In this document: positions 53,361-62,210 of the stretch, one piece after another | Layout: each line of letters opens with the position of its first letter | How positions within the stretch are numbered: position 1 is the stretch's first letter | DNA from: Chachezhania antarctica | Lineage (GTDB): Bacteria; Pseudomonadota; Alphaproteobacteria; Rhodobacterales; Rhodobacteraceae | DNA: 64,000 nucleotides | Direction: 5' to 3' | NCBI RefSeq assembly: GCF_003646465.1 | Contig: NZ_QZEX01000001.1 | Coordinates: 706,236 to 770,235, forward strand | Program-made: the position numbers and the translations under genes | The notes under the pieces: model-generated | The model's input: the letters and a program-made list of their open reading frames with translations, nothing else | What the model was told of the DNA's origin: nothing | Databases searched by the model: none

Positions 53361-54752
53361 TCAGGCGCCCGGGTTGCAGGTGCCCAGGTTGCCGCCTGCG
53401 AACATCGGGTTGTCGGGCTCGTACCAGACCTGTGCGGTCGGCGTGATCTCGACGACTTCCAGAAGGTCGAACTCGGACTCCGGGTTGTCCTTCCCTTTCA
53501 CGACCAGCACGTCCTTGAAGCACTGGTGGTCGGCCGAACGGTACAGCGTCGGGCCGTTGCCCAGGCCGTCGAACAGGAAGCCCTTGTTGGCGTCCGACGA
53601 AATGCCCGGCAGCGAGCTGTCGTCGCCTTCCAGCGCTTCGACCACCGAACAGGGGTTGAACGAACCGCCGCGTTCCACGGCATCGGCATAAAGCAGCGTC
53701 TGCACGTAGCAGGTGTGCGCCGCCTGGCTGGGCGGGAAGCCGTACTTGGTGCCGAAGCTTTGCACGAAGGCCTTGGAGCCGTCGTCCTGCAGCGACCAGT
53801 GCCAGTTGGTGGACCCGAAGATGCCTTTCACGTTCTCGCCGGCACCCTTGGCCATCAGGCGGGAATAGAGCGGCACGACGATTTCGAAGTTCTTGCCGTT
53901 CACCTGCTTGTCACGGAGGCCGAACTGCACGGCGTTGGTCAGCGAGTTGACCATGTTCCCGCCGTAGTGGTTCAGGACCAGCACGTCGGCGCCCGAGTTC
54001 AGGACCGGCGCGATGTAGGACGAGAAGTCGGTCGACGCGAGCGGCGTCAGCACGTTGTTGACGGTTTCCCAGCCCTGTGCCTCGGTCGCGGCGGCGATGG
54101 ATTCCTGCTGCGTCCAGCCCCAGGTGTAGTCGGCCGTCAGGTGATAGGCCTTGCGGTCCGGGCCGTACAATTTGGCCAGAACCGGCGCCAGTGCGGCGCC
54201 CGACATGTAGGCATCGAAGAAGTGGCGGAAGCCGTTGGCCTTCTTGTCCTTGCCGGTGGTGTCGTTCGAATGGGTGAGGCCGGCCATGAAGATCACGCCG
54301 GCTTCCTGGCAGAGCGCCTGCACGGCCACCGCCACGCCCGAGGACGAGCCGCCGGTTATCATGATGGCGCCGTCTTTTTCGATCATCGACTTGGCCGATG
54401 CGCGGGCGGCGTCGGATTTGGTCTGGGTGTCGCCGGTGACGTATTCCACCTTCTTGCCCAGGATCCCGTTGCCCTTCAGCGCCTTGGACGAGAAGGTGTT
54501 CAGCATTCCGCCGTCGCCTTCGCCGTTCAGATGCTCGACCGCCAGCTGGTAGGCGCGAAGCTCGTCCGCGCCTTCATCGGCATAGGGGCCGGTCTGGGGA
54601 ACGTTGAAGCCCAGCGTGACCGAACTTCCCGTCGGTTCGTTCGTGAAGGCCGAGGCCTGCGAGGCCGTGAAAATCGTCGGCAGTGCCACACCGGCGCCCG
54701 CGACGGCACCAGTTTTGAGCACGCCGCGGCGCGAGATATCCTTGTTGGACAT
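53361..54752 (-). CDS. livK: ABC transporter substrate-binding protein, LivK/HAAT type, Tat leader
   Basis: A 463-residue periplasmic binding protein of the Leu/Ile/Val fold. The leader SRRGVLKTGAVAGAGVALP has a twin-arginine signal, so it is probably exported folded. Blocks typical of the fold: LGFNVPQTGPYADEGADELR (in parts), ITGGSSSGVAVAVQALCQEAGV and FRHFFDAYMSG. It is longer than classical LivK (about 370). Cys residues near the C-terminus could bridge. ATG 54752 has GGAGGATCTCC just upstream. It is the first gene of the transporter operon and divergent from a ScfR-like regulator. Confidence 0.9.
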   Translation of the reverse strand: MSNKDISRRGVLKTGAVAGAGVALPTIFTASQASAFTNEPTGSSVTLGFNVPQTGPYADEGADELRAYQLAVEHLNGEGDGGMLNTFSSKALKGNGILGKKVEYVTGDTQTKSDAARASAKSMIEKDGAIMITGGSSSGVAVAVQALCQEAGVIFMAGLTHSNDTTGKDKKANGFRHFFDAYMSGAALAPVLAKLYGPDRKAYHLTADYTWGWTQQESIAAATEAQGWETVNNVLTPLASTDFSSYIAPVLNSGADVLVLNHYGGNMVNSLTNAVQFGLRDKQVNGKNFEIVVPLYSRLMAKGAGENVKGIFGSTNWHWSLQDDGSKAFVQSFGTKYGFPPSQAAHTCYVQTLLYADAVERGGSFNPCSVVEALEGDDSSLPGISSDANKGFLFDGLGNGPTLYRSADHQCFKDVLVVKGKDNPESEFDLLEVVEITPTAQVWYEPDNPMFAGGNLGTCNPGA

Positions 54753-54859
54753 GGAGATCCTCCCAATTATCCCTTTTTGAATTCCGTCGCGCAGGCTCCT
54801 CTTTCCCACAGGACGGCGCACAATCGTGCAAATTCACTATGCGAGGGATATGTAAAACA

Positions 54860-54879
54860 ATGCAATAAACCCTTTGCAT
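54860..54879. promoter_or_regulatory. Operator-like inverted repeat ATGCAA-N8-TTGCAT
   Basis: A perfect six-base inverted repeat in the A+T-rich 205-base region between livK and the regulator gene. A further TGCAAATT lies at 54827. TTTGCAA-like half-sites are known for ScfR-type regulators such as PccR, so self-control and control of livK are plausible. Confidence 0.5.
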
Positions 54880-54957
54880 GACACAAAATTTCTGTAAAAA
54901 TATGAACAGCTCTATAACGCATTCAGTAAAGTTTTTACGCTGCGCTGCGGAAAGCGC

Positions 54958-56292
54958 TTGAAATGGTTCGATAAGCCGGGAGGAGAAGCGCTGAGCCGGG
55001 ACACACTGAGAGGTAGCAGGATCCGCGAACGCCGGACGATTGCCGGTGTGCGGCAATCCGAACTCGCCAGACAGGTGGGGATCTCGGCGTCGTATCTCAA
55101 TCTCATCGAACACAACCGCCGCAGAATCGGCGGCAAGCTGCTGGTCGACATCTCGGTCGCGCTGGGGGTCGAACCTGCCGTGCTGACCGAAGGCGCCGAG
55201 GCCGCGTTGATTTCCACGCTGCGCGAAGCCGCCGCCGAGAACGCCGGCGTGTCGGCGGAAATCGACCGGGTCGACGAATTCGCCGGCCGTTTTCCGGGCT
55301 GGGCAGAGCTGTTGGCAGGCCATCACCGCCGCATCGCCTCGCTGGAACGCACGGTCGAAACCCTGTCCGACCGGCTGACCCACGACCCGCATCTGGCGGC
55401 GTCGATGCACGAGGTCCTGTCAAGCGCGGCCTCGATCCGGTCCACCGCGTCGATCCTGGCGGAATCCGAGGATCTGGAGGCCGAATGGCGCGACCGGTTC
55501 CATTCAAACCTGAACGAGGACAGCGCCCGGCTGGCCGAAAGTTCGAAGATGCTGGTGCAGTATCTGGACGAAAAGGATGGCGGTGCCGACAGGCGGGGTG
55601 TCCCGCAGGAGGACGTCGACGCGTTCCTTGAGGCGCACGGCTACCACTTCCCGGAACTGGAATCCGGTGAGGCCACGCCCGACGATCTGGCCCGCAACGC
55701 ACCGGAGCTTGGCTCGGACGCGGCAAGGGCCATGGCCCGGGGCATCCTGCGCCAGTATGCCGAAGATGCGGCGCACTTGCCGCTGGCACCCATGGCGCAG
55801 CTGATCGCGCGCCTGGGCTTCGAACCCGACCGGCTGTCGCGCGAAACCGGGGCGGGCCTGTCGCGCATGTTCCGCCGTCTGGCCGCTCTCCCGCGCAAGG
55901 TGACGGGGACGGAAACCGGGCTGGCCGTTTGCGATGCGTCGGGCAGCCTTGTGTTCAGCAAGCCCGTCGCGGGCTTCGCCCTGCCGCGGTTCGGCGCGGC
56001 CTGTCCGCTCTGGCCGCTGTTCACCGCGCTGACACGTCCGCAGACGCCCCTGCGCCGGGTGGTGGAACAGGCGGGCCGGAACCCGGGCCTGTTCGATTGC
56101 ATGTCCGTGTCGTGGCCGCAGGCCGCACCGGGCTTCAACGGGGATGCACAGCTGATGGCCGCCATGCTTGTCGTGCCGCTAAGGGGCGAGCCCGATCCCG
56201 ATCCGATCCCCGTCGGCGTCAGCTGCCGCATCTGTACGCGGCGGAACTGCCGGTCGCGGCGGGAACGGTCGATCCTGAAGGAAGGGTTTTGA
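54958..56292 (+). CDS. ScfR-like XRE-family transcriptional regulator
   Basis: A protein of about 433-444 residues with an N-terminal XRE helix-turn-helix (SRIRERRTIAGVRQSELARQ, ISASYLNLIEHNRRRIGGK) and a long C-terminal ligand region ending in CRICTRRNCRSRRE. This layout matches short-chain fatty acyl-CoA regulators (ScfR: PccR, RamB-like). These sense acyl-CoA esters and control propionate/acetate metabolism. The start is uncertain: TTG 54958 is the first usual start, but a strong GGGAGGAG (54978-54985) lies five bases before CTG 54991, and the family begins at about that residue. It is divergent from livK. Confidence 0.88.
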   Translation: MKWFDKPGGEALSRDTLRGSRIRERRTIAGVRQSELARQVGISASYLNLIEHNRRRIGGKLLVDISVALGVEPAVLTEGAEAALISTLREAAAENAGVSAEIDRVDEFAGRFPGWAELLAGHHRRIASLERTVETLSDRLTHDPHLAASMHEVLSSAASIRSTASILAESEDLEAEWRDRFHSNLNEDSARLAESSKMLVQYLDEKDGGADRRGVPQEDVDAFLEAHGYHFPELESGEATPDDLARNAPELGSDAARAMARGILRQYAEDAAHLPLAPMAQLIARLGFEPDRLSRETGAGLSRMFRRLAALPRKVTGTETGLAVCDASGSLVFSKPVAGFALPRFGAACPLWPLFTALTRPQTPLRRVVEQAGRNPGLFDCMSVSWPQAAPGFNGDAQLMAAMLVVPLRGEPDPDPIPVGVSCRICTRRNCRSRRERSILKEGF

Positions 56293-56391
56293 CACTGCGA
56301 ACGGGCGGCGGGTAAGCTGCGGGACACACCATGGGGGCGGAACCAACCGGGGAACACAATTCCGGGGCCGTCCGGGAGGGATGGAAACTCG

Positions 56392-56772
56392 ATGGGCCGA
56401 AAGGTTTTGCTGATCGAGGATGAAGCGAACATCGCCGAGGCGATCCGCTTTCTTCTGGCGCGTGAGGGCTGGCAGGTCGAGGTCCACGCCGACGGGACGG
56501 ACGCGGTCGACGTGATCCGTGCAAGCGCCCCCGATCTTGTCATTCTGGATGTCATGCTTCCGGGGAAAAGCGGGATGGACGTGCTGCAGGAATTGCGGGC
56601 CAACGGGCCGATGCGATCCCTGCCGGTGCTGATGCTGACGGCCCGTGGCCAGTCCCGCGACCGCGAGATGGCCGAACAGGCCGGCGCGAGCCGCTTCATG
56701 ACCAAGCCGTTTTCGAATGCCGAGGTGCTGACCGCCGTGCGCGATCTGGTCGCCGGGGCCGCCCGGCCATGA
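56392..56772 (+). CDS. Single-domain response regulator
   Basis: A 126-residue receiver domain without output domain. Acidic pocket E9-D10, phosphorylation site D53 (LVILDVMLP), T83 (LMLTARG) and K105 (MTKPF) are all in place. It would act by protein contact, as phosphate relay or as regulator of a partner. The ATGA overlap with the next gene and the kinase two genes on suggest one signalling unit. Confidence 0.92.
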   Translation: MGRKVLLIEDEANIAEAIRFLLAREGWQVEVHADGTDAVDVIRASAPDLVILDVMLPGKSGMDVLQELRANGPMRSLPVLMLTARGQSRDREMAEQAGASRFMTKPFSNAEVLTAVRDLVAGAARP

Positions 56773-57113
56773 CCGAGCGTCCGCCTCCGGTCTTCCTGGA
56801 GCGCCGCAGCTATCGCCGCCGCCGCATCATCGACGCGATCCGCGTGCTGCCCCTGTTCGGCACCGCGCTGTTCGTGCTGCCGCTTCTGTGGCCCACGGCG
56901 CAGCGGGAGGAGGCAACGGGCATCCCCGCCGTCGCCATGTCGGACATCCTTGTCTATATCTTCGGCGCCTGGGCGCTGCTGATCGCAGCCATCGTGGGCC
57001 TGAGTTACCTGGAAAGGTCGCTGTCAGACGACGCGGACGATACCCTCGACGACTGGCCCGATCCGTCCCGCCCCGAAAGCACGGATCCGCGCGCGGAGAG
57101 AGAGGCGATCTGA
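56769..57113 (+). CDS. Small two-helix membrane protein of unknown function
   Basis: I do not recognise this 114-residue protein. It has a basic N-terminus (RRSYRRRR), two hydrophobic segments (about 25-45 and 58-80) and an acidic C-terminal tail (SLSDDADDTLDDW). Both ends are probably cytoplasmic. It is coupled to the response regulator (ATGA) and to the kinase gene (stop directly followed by ATG), so a role in that signalling unit is likely. Confidence 0.75.
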   Translation: MTERPPPVFLERRSYRRRRIIDAIRVLPLFGTALFVLPLLWPTAQREEATGIPAVAMSDILVYIFGAWALLIAAIVGLSYLERSLSDDADDTLDDWPDPSRPESTDPRAEREAI

Positions 57114-59792
57114 ATGGCGTCTCTCGACCTCATGGTGCTGGTCTGCCTGATCTACGTGGCCTTCCTGTTCCTTGTCGCCTTCGCGGCCGAACGGATCGCC
57201 GCGCATCGCACCGTGGCCTGGCTGCAATCGCCGTGGATCTACACCCTGTCCCTGTCGATCTACTGCACGGCGTGGACGTTCTACGGCGCCGTGGGCTATG
57301 CCGCGCGGTCGGGGATGGAGTTCGTGACGATCTACCTTGGCCCCACGCTTGTCATGGCGGGCTGGTGGTGGGGACTGCGCAAGCTGGTGCGTATCGGGCG
57401 CAGCCAGCGGGTGACATCCATCGCGGACCTGATCTCGGCCCGCTATGGCAAGTCGAACCTGCTGGCCATCGGGGTGACCATGCTCGCCGTGATCGGGGTG
57501 ACCCCCTATATCGCGCTGCAACTGCAATCGATCACGCTGTCCTTCGCGGCGTTCTCCGCGCTCGATCCCGGTGAGACCTTCGATGAAAAGCTGGCGGTCT
57601 TCTGGGCGGCCGGGGGGCTGGCCGTCTTCGCGATCCTGTTCGGGACACGGAACCTCGACGCCAACGAACGCCATCACGGGGTGGTCACCGCCGTCGCGCT
57701 GGAGGCCGTGGTCAAGCTGGTGGCACTTCTGTCGGTGGGGATCTTCGTCGTCTGGGGCCTGTCGGGGGGGATCGGGCCGACGATGGAGCGGATCGACGCC
57801 TCGCGCATCGGGCAATGGCATGTCGACAGCAGCCGCTGGCTGACGATCACCGCGCTGTCGGCCGCCGCCTTCCTGTGCCTGCCGCGCATGTTCCAGGTGA
57901 TGGTGGTCGAGAACTCGGACGAAGGCCACCTGCGCACGGCATCCTGGGCGTTTCCGCTGTACCTTCTGCTGATGAGCCTTTTCGTCGTCCCCATCGCCGC
58001 CGTGGGGCTGGAGGTGATGCCCGACAGCGCCAACCCCGATCTCTTCGTGCTGACCCTGCCCTTGCAGGAGGGCAAGACGGTGCTGGCCATGCTGGCCTTC
58101 CTGGGCGGGTTTTCATCGGCCACGTCGATGGTGATCGTCGCGGCCATGGCGCTGTCGACCATGCTGTCGAACCACGTGGTGATGCCGATCTGGCTGGCCT
58201 TCAAGAAAACCGGCGCGCAGGTTTCGGGCGATGCGCGGGCGGTGGTGCTGACGGCGCGGCGGATCTCCATCGCCGTGATCATGGTGCTGGGCTACTTCTA
58301 TTATTCGCTGTCGGGCGGCGGCGCGGCGCTGGCGTCGATCGGGATCATCGCCTTTGCCGGGGTGGCGCAGATCCTGCCGGTGATGATCGGCGGGATGTTC
58401 TGGCGGGGCGCGACCCGGATCGGCGCAGCGGTGGGGCTGACCGTGGGCTTCGTGCTCTGGGCCTACACGCTGCTTCTGCCGGGGCTGGGCGGCGGCGCGC
58501 TGCCCGATCACGTGATGGCAGAGGGCCTGTTCGGCATCAGCTGGCTGCGCCCGCAGGCCCTGTTCGGGTTCGTGGGCCTCGACCCCGTGGTGCATTCCGT
58601 GTTCTTCAGCCTGCTTCTGAACACGCTGACTTTCTGTGCCCTGTCCATCGTGACCTTCCCCAGCCCGCTGGAACGCCTGCAGGGCGCGCAATTCGTCAAC
58701 GTGTTCGACCATTCCACCGCCGCGCGTCGGTGGACGGGGTCGGTCGCGCAAAGCGAAGACCTGATGATCATGACCCAGCGCCTGCTGGGCGCGGCCGAGG
58801 CGCAATCGCTGTTCGCCACCGAGGCAAAGCGCCAGGGTGTCACCGGACAACTGCCCACGCCGACGCCCGCCTTTCTGGAACGGCTGGAACGTGTGCTCTC
58901 CGGCTCCGTCGGGGCGGCGACGGCCCATGCGATGGTCGACCAGATCGTCGGGCGGTCGGCGGTGTCGGTCGAAGACCTGCTGGCCGTGGCGGACGAAAGC
59001 GCGCAGATGCTGGAATATTCCAGCCAGCTGGAAGCCAAGTCCGATGAACTGGCCCGCACCGCGCACCAATTGCGCGAGGCGAACGACAAGCTGACCCAGA
59101 TCAGCCTGCAGAAGGACAGCTTCCTCAGCCAAGTCAGTCACGAACTGCGCACGCCAATGACGTCTATCCGCGCGTTTTCCGAGATCCTGCGCGATTCGGA
59201 AGCCCTGGGCCCCGAAGATCAGCGCCGCTATGCCAACATCATCCATGACGAAGCACTGCGTCTGACGCGTCTTCTGGACGATCTGCTGGATCTGAGCGTG
59301 CTGGAAAACGGCCGTGTGACGCTGAACATGCGCGAAGGTCAGCTGGCCGATGTGCTCGACCGTTCGGTCGATGCCGCGCTGGCGGGGGCGGACAGGCCGC
59401 TGCACGTGCGGCGAAAACGCGGGGCCGAGGAGGTGGAGGTCGCGACCGACCTCGACCGGCTGGCGCAGGTCTTCATCAACCTGATCACCAACGCGCAGAA
59501 ATATTGCGATGCGCCAAGGCCAGAACTCACGATCCGCGTCCACAAGCATGCCGCCGGCGTGACGGTCGATTTCCTGGATAACGGCAGCGGTATCCCGGCA
59601 GAGGCGCAGGCGACGGTGTTCGAGAAATTCTCGCGCGTGCATGCCGAACGGGCCGGGGGCGCAGGCCTGGGCCTTGCGATCTGCCGCGAGATCATGCTGC
59701 GCCTTGGCGGCGACATCGCCTACCTGCCACGGCCCGGCGGCGCCGCCTTCCGCGTGAACCTGCCCGCGGCGCTGGTGCGCGAAGCGGCCTGA
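57114..59792 (+). CDS. CbrA-like hybrid sensor: sodium/solute symporter domain fused to histidine kinase
   Basis: An 892-residue protein. The first 540 residues form about 13 membrane segments of the SLC5/SSS fold (IYLGPTLVMAGWW, TSIADLISARYGKSN, GGFSSATSMVIVAAMALSTM, in parts). A cytoplasmic linker and a coiled coil (about 620-665, SSQLEAKSDELARTAHQLRE) lead to the kinase core. H-box is SHELRTPMTS with H676, N-box NLITNAQKYC, G1 DNGSGIP and G2 GGAGLGLAI. It has no receiver domain of its own; the one at 56392 is the natural partner. Such proteins sense transported amino acids or carboxylates. Confidence 0.92.
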   Translation: MASLDLMVLVCLIYVAFLFLVAFAAERIAAHRTVAWLQSPWIYTLSLSIYCTAWTFYGAVGYAARSGMEFVTIYLGPTLVMAGWWWGLRKLVRIGRSQRVTSIADLISARYGKSNLLAIGVTMLAVIGVTPYIALQLQSITLSFAAFSALDPGETFDEKLAVFWAAGGLAVFAILFGTRNLDANERHHGVVTAVALEAVVKLVALLSVGIFVVWGLSGGIGPTMERIDASRIGQWHVDSSRWLTITALSAAAFLCLPRMFQVMVVENSDEGHLRTASWAFPLYLLLMSLFVVPIAAVGLEVMPDSANPDLFVLTLPLQEGKTVLAMLAFLGGFSSATSMVIVAAMALSTMLSNHVVMPIWLAFKKTGAQVSGDARAVVLTARRISIAVIMVLGYFYYSLSGGGAALASIGIIAFAGVAQILPVMIGGMFWRGATRIGAAVGLTVGFVLWAYTLLLPGLGGGALPDHVMAEGLFGISWLRPQALFGFVGLDPVVHSVFFSLLLNTLTFCALSIVTFPSPLERLQGAQFVNVFDHSTAARRWTGSVAQSEDLMIMTQRLLGAAEAQSLFATEAKRQGVTGQLPTPTPAFLERLERVLSGSVGAATAHAMVDQIVGRSAVSVEDLLAVADESAQMLEYSSQLEAKSDELARTAHQLREANDKLTQISLQKDSFLSQVSHELRTPMTSIRAFSEILRDSEALGPEDQRRYANIIHDEALRLTRLLDDLLDLSVLENGRVTLNMREGQLADVLDRSVDAALAGADRPLHVRRKRGAEEVEVATDLDRLAQVFINLITNAQKYCDAPRPELTIRVHKHAAGVTVDFLDNGSGIPAEAQATVFEKFSRVHAERAGGAGLGLAICREIMLRLGGDIAYLPRPGGAAFRVNLPAALVREAA

Positions 59793-59861
59793 CGCCCTTA
59801 CCGGGAATGGCGCGGAGTAAAGACAATCGTAACGTCCTATGCGCTATGACGGGTCCCGAGT

Positions 59862-61301
59862 GTGGGCGGACATGTGACTGGGGCGGATGCACCGATGGCA
59901 TCGACGGCTAGGAATGATGAACAGATGACCGGGTCCGGCGGGGACGCGGATGGCGGCGTTGCGGGCCGGAAAAATCCATCAGCGCTGACGCGAAAGCTTT
60001 CGGCTGCGAAGGCCGGTCCGTCGACGACCGAACGCACGGCGCTGCGCGCGCTCAGGCTTGCCATCGCGCGCACGTCCGACGACCTGTACGAACTGCCCAT
60101 TGCCGCCATCGGCGCCACGCAGGACAGGTGCATGATCGACGATCTGCATCGCCATTTTTCCGATAACTGGCTGCTGATGCTTCTGGAAGGCCCGGACGGG
60201 CGGTTCGGCGTCGCCAGCGTCGATCCCCAGACAGTAATGGTCCTGATCCAGCGCCAGACCATGGGGGATGTTTTCGGCGGCACGCCGAACGAACGTGCGT
60301 TTACCGATACCGATGCCGCGCTGGCCGAACCGCTGATCGACGGGATGCTGCAGCGGGCCTCCGAACTGGCCGAAGTCGAACATGACCGCCGCTGCCTGAC
60401 CGGCTACCGTTACGGCGCCCGGGCGCTGGATGTGCAGGATCTGGTGCTTGAACTGGAAGACGACCGGTTTCGCATCTTCGAAATGACGCTCGATATCGCG
60501 CACGGCAAGGTGCAAAGCACCCTCCGGCTCGCTCTCCCCGACCTGACGGAAGAGGAATCGGATTCCGTGGCCACGGGCCCGCGCGGTCCGCATCTGGATC
60601 AGGCGACAGGCGTGATACGGGCGGAATTGTCGGCGGTGCTGGGACGGATCCGGATGACACTGGCGACCTTTTCGCGCCTGCAACCCGGCACGCTTCTGGA
60701 ACTGACCGACGGCGAACTGGAAAAGACCGAACTGCGCACCATCGAAGGGGTCAAGATCGCCGTGGGCCGCCTGGGCCAGGCCGGCGGGTCACGGGCGCTG
60801 CGCGTGAACGAACCGCCCCCGACACAGCCCTCGGCCCGTGAACTGGCCGAGACCTTCGAACCCGCGGGCCGCGGCCCGGCGCCGGGCGCGATGGGCGGTT
60901 TCGGCGGCGGGCTTGAGGGCGGCTTAGCCGGTGGTTTCGACGGTGGCTTTGATGGCGGCTTTGACGGCGGCCTTGAGCCCGGCGGTGATGGTGGCTTCGA
61001 TCCGGGTCTGGGTGGGGGCATGGATGCCGCGCCGATGGCCGGCGGTCTGGACGACCTGCCCGAGATGCCCGCGATGGACTTCGACGCCGGTGCGCCGATG
61101 GACCTGCCGGGCATGGATGCCGATCCCGATATGGCCGCGTGGAACACGGATGGCGAAACCGAAGGTCTGCCCGATCTGCCCGCCCTTCCGGACTTGCCGC
61201 CCCTTGGCGGGGACGATGGCGGGTTGCCGGATCTGTCGGATCTGTCGGATCTGCCGATGGGCACGCCGATGGATCTCAACCTCGACGGGGAAGACAGCTG
61301 A
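59862..61301 (+). CDS. FliM/FliN-like (SpoA-domain) protein with Gly/Asp/Leu-Pro repeat tail
   Basis: A protein of up to 479 residues. The N-terminal 30-40 residues are low-complexity; residues about 55-240 resemble the FliM middle region (TSDDLYELPIAAIG, QTVMVLIQRQTMGDVFG). Residues about 250-310 form a FliN/SpoA-like domain (RMTLATFSRLQPGTLLELTDG, in parts, then IEGVKIAVGRLG). After residue about 330 comes a repetitive tail: GGFDGGFDGGFDGG, then LPDLPALPDLPPL and LPDLSDLSDLP. Function uncertain: no flagellar genes are nearby. The start may be GTG 59862, ATG 59895 or ATG 59925; none has a clear ribosome site. Confidence 0.72.
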   Translation: MGGHVTGADAPMASTARNDEQMTGSGGDADGGVAGRKNPSALTRKLSAAKAGPSTTERTALRALRLAIARTSDDLYELPIAAIGATQDRCMIDDLHRHFSDNWLLMLLEGPDGRFGVASVDPQTVMVLIQRQTMGDVFGGTPNERAFTDTDAALAEPLIDGMLQRASELAEVEHDRRCLTGYRYGARALDVQDLVLELEDDRFRIFEMTLDIAHGKVQSTLRLALPDLTEEESDSVATGPRGPHLDQATGVIRAELSAVLGRIRMTLATFSRLQPGTLLELTDGELEKTELRTIEGVKIAVGRLGQAGGSRALRVNEPPPTQPSARELAETFEPAGRGPAPGAMGGFGGGLEGGLAGGFDGGFDGGFDGGLEPGGDGGFDPGLGGGMDAAPMAGGLDDLPEMPAMDFDAGAPMDLPGMDADPDMAAWNTDGETEGLPDLPALPDLPPLGGDDGGLPDLSDLSDLPMGTPMDLNLDGEDS

Positions 61302-61340
61302 GATCAGGGCCCCGCGCCGTTGTGCGCATGGGGCGCTGGC

Positions 61341-61772
61341 CTATGCCGGGGCGGCGATCCGGTCGAGGCTCTGGCCGACTGTGGGCGCGGCGAGCATGCC
61401 GGCGCCCATCGCCCCAAGGAAGATCAGCCCGGCGATGCCGCCATAGCTGAGCGATGCGATGGACGGCCCGGGGCAGAGCCCGGCCAGCCCCCAGCCCATC
61501 CCGAACAGGACGGATCCTACGATCAGCCGGTGCCCGATCTCGTGCCGGGGCGGGGCGGGGAACTCACCGCCCACCAGCGGGCGCCGCCCGCGGGTCAGCT
61601 GCCAGGCCACGGCCATCGGAAGGATCGCGCCGCCCATCACGAAGGCCAGCGTCGGGTCCCAGTTGCCGAACACGTCCAGCCAGCCCTGTACCTTCGTCGT
61701 GTCGGTCATGCCCGACAGGAACAGGCCGGCGCCGAACAGACCGCCGGCAATCAGTGAAACGATCAACCGCAT
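61341..61772 (-). CDS. YeeE/YedE-family half-transporter, second subunit
   Basis: A 143-residue membrane protein with four hydrophobic segments and the motif GLAGLCPGPSIASL, the Cys-containing YeeE/YedE signature. The family imports thiosulfate or related sulfur species; half-size pairs like PmpA/PmpB are known. The start overlaps the stop of the first half-gene (TGATG), so the two are co-translated and probably form one pore. Confidence 0.9.
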   Translation of the reverse strand: MRLIVSLIAGGLFGAGLFLSGMTDTTKVQGWLDVFGNWDPTLAFVMGGAILPMAVAWQLTRGRRPLVGGEFPAPPRHEIGHRLIVGSVLFGMGWGLAGLCPGPSIASLSYGGIAGLIFLGAMGAGMLAAPTVGQSLDRIAAPA

Positions 61773-62200
61773 CAGATCACCCCCAGGACATGCCGCATCA
61801 GCGTCAGCGTGATGCCGCCTGCCAGGATGTAGAACACCGTCGCGACCATGCCGCGCAGCGAAAACCGCGAGATGCCGCAGACACCGTGCCCGGACGTGCA
61901 ACCATTGGCGACCCGCGTGCCGATGCCCACCAGCAGACCGGCCGCGATCACCACCGCCCAGTTCGGGGTCAGGTGCGTCTCCTTCGTCATGCCGGTGGCG
62001 AGGTAAAGGATCGTGGGCACGCCGACCAGACCGGCCAGAAAGACCAGCCGTTCGGTGGCGGTCGACCGGCCCGAGCCGTCGACCAGCCCGCCGATGATGC
62101 CGCTGGCCCCCATGATGCGCCCGTTTCCCAGAAGGTAGACGGCGCCACCCAGCCCGATCAGCCCGCCGCCAAGCAGGCCCATGATCCAATCGTGTTCCAT
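61772..62200 (-). CDS. YeeE/YedE-family half-transporter, first subunit
   Basis: A 142-residue membrane protein with four hydrophobic segments and the signature [16 protein letters not shown], whose two Cys residues are thought to pass sulfur in YeeE-type transporters. It follows the MBL-fold hydrolase after ten bases and couples to the second half-gene. Together the three genes resemble the bigR-type sulfide/persulfide module. Confidence 0.9.
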   Translation of the reverse strand: MEHDWIMGLLGGGLIGLGGAVYLLGNGRIMGASGIIGGLVDGSGRSTATERLVFLAGLVGVPTILYLATGMTKETHLTPNWAVVIAAGLLVGIGTRVANGCTSGHGVCGISRFSLRGMVATVFYILAGGITLTLMRHVLGVI

Positions 62201-62210
62201 GGCGATTTCC

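Noticed and set aside
51717-54881. Plus-strand open frame of 1054 codons across livM, livH and livK
   Set aside because: It runs antisense through three well-supported genes with conserved spacing, and its translation is His/Asp/Arg-rich without domains.
60909-60980. Tandem GGCTTTGACGGC-like repeats considered as a CRISPR or intergenic repeat
   Set aside because: They are in frame and code for the Gly-Phe-Asp repeats of the FliM-like protein; no spacers or cas genes exist.
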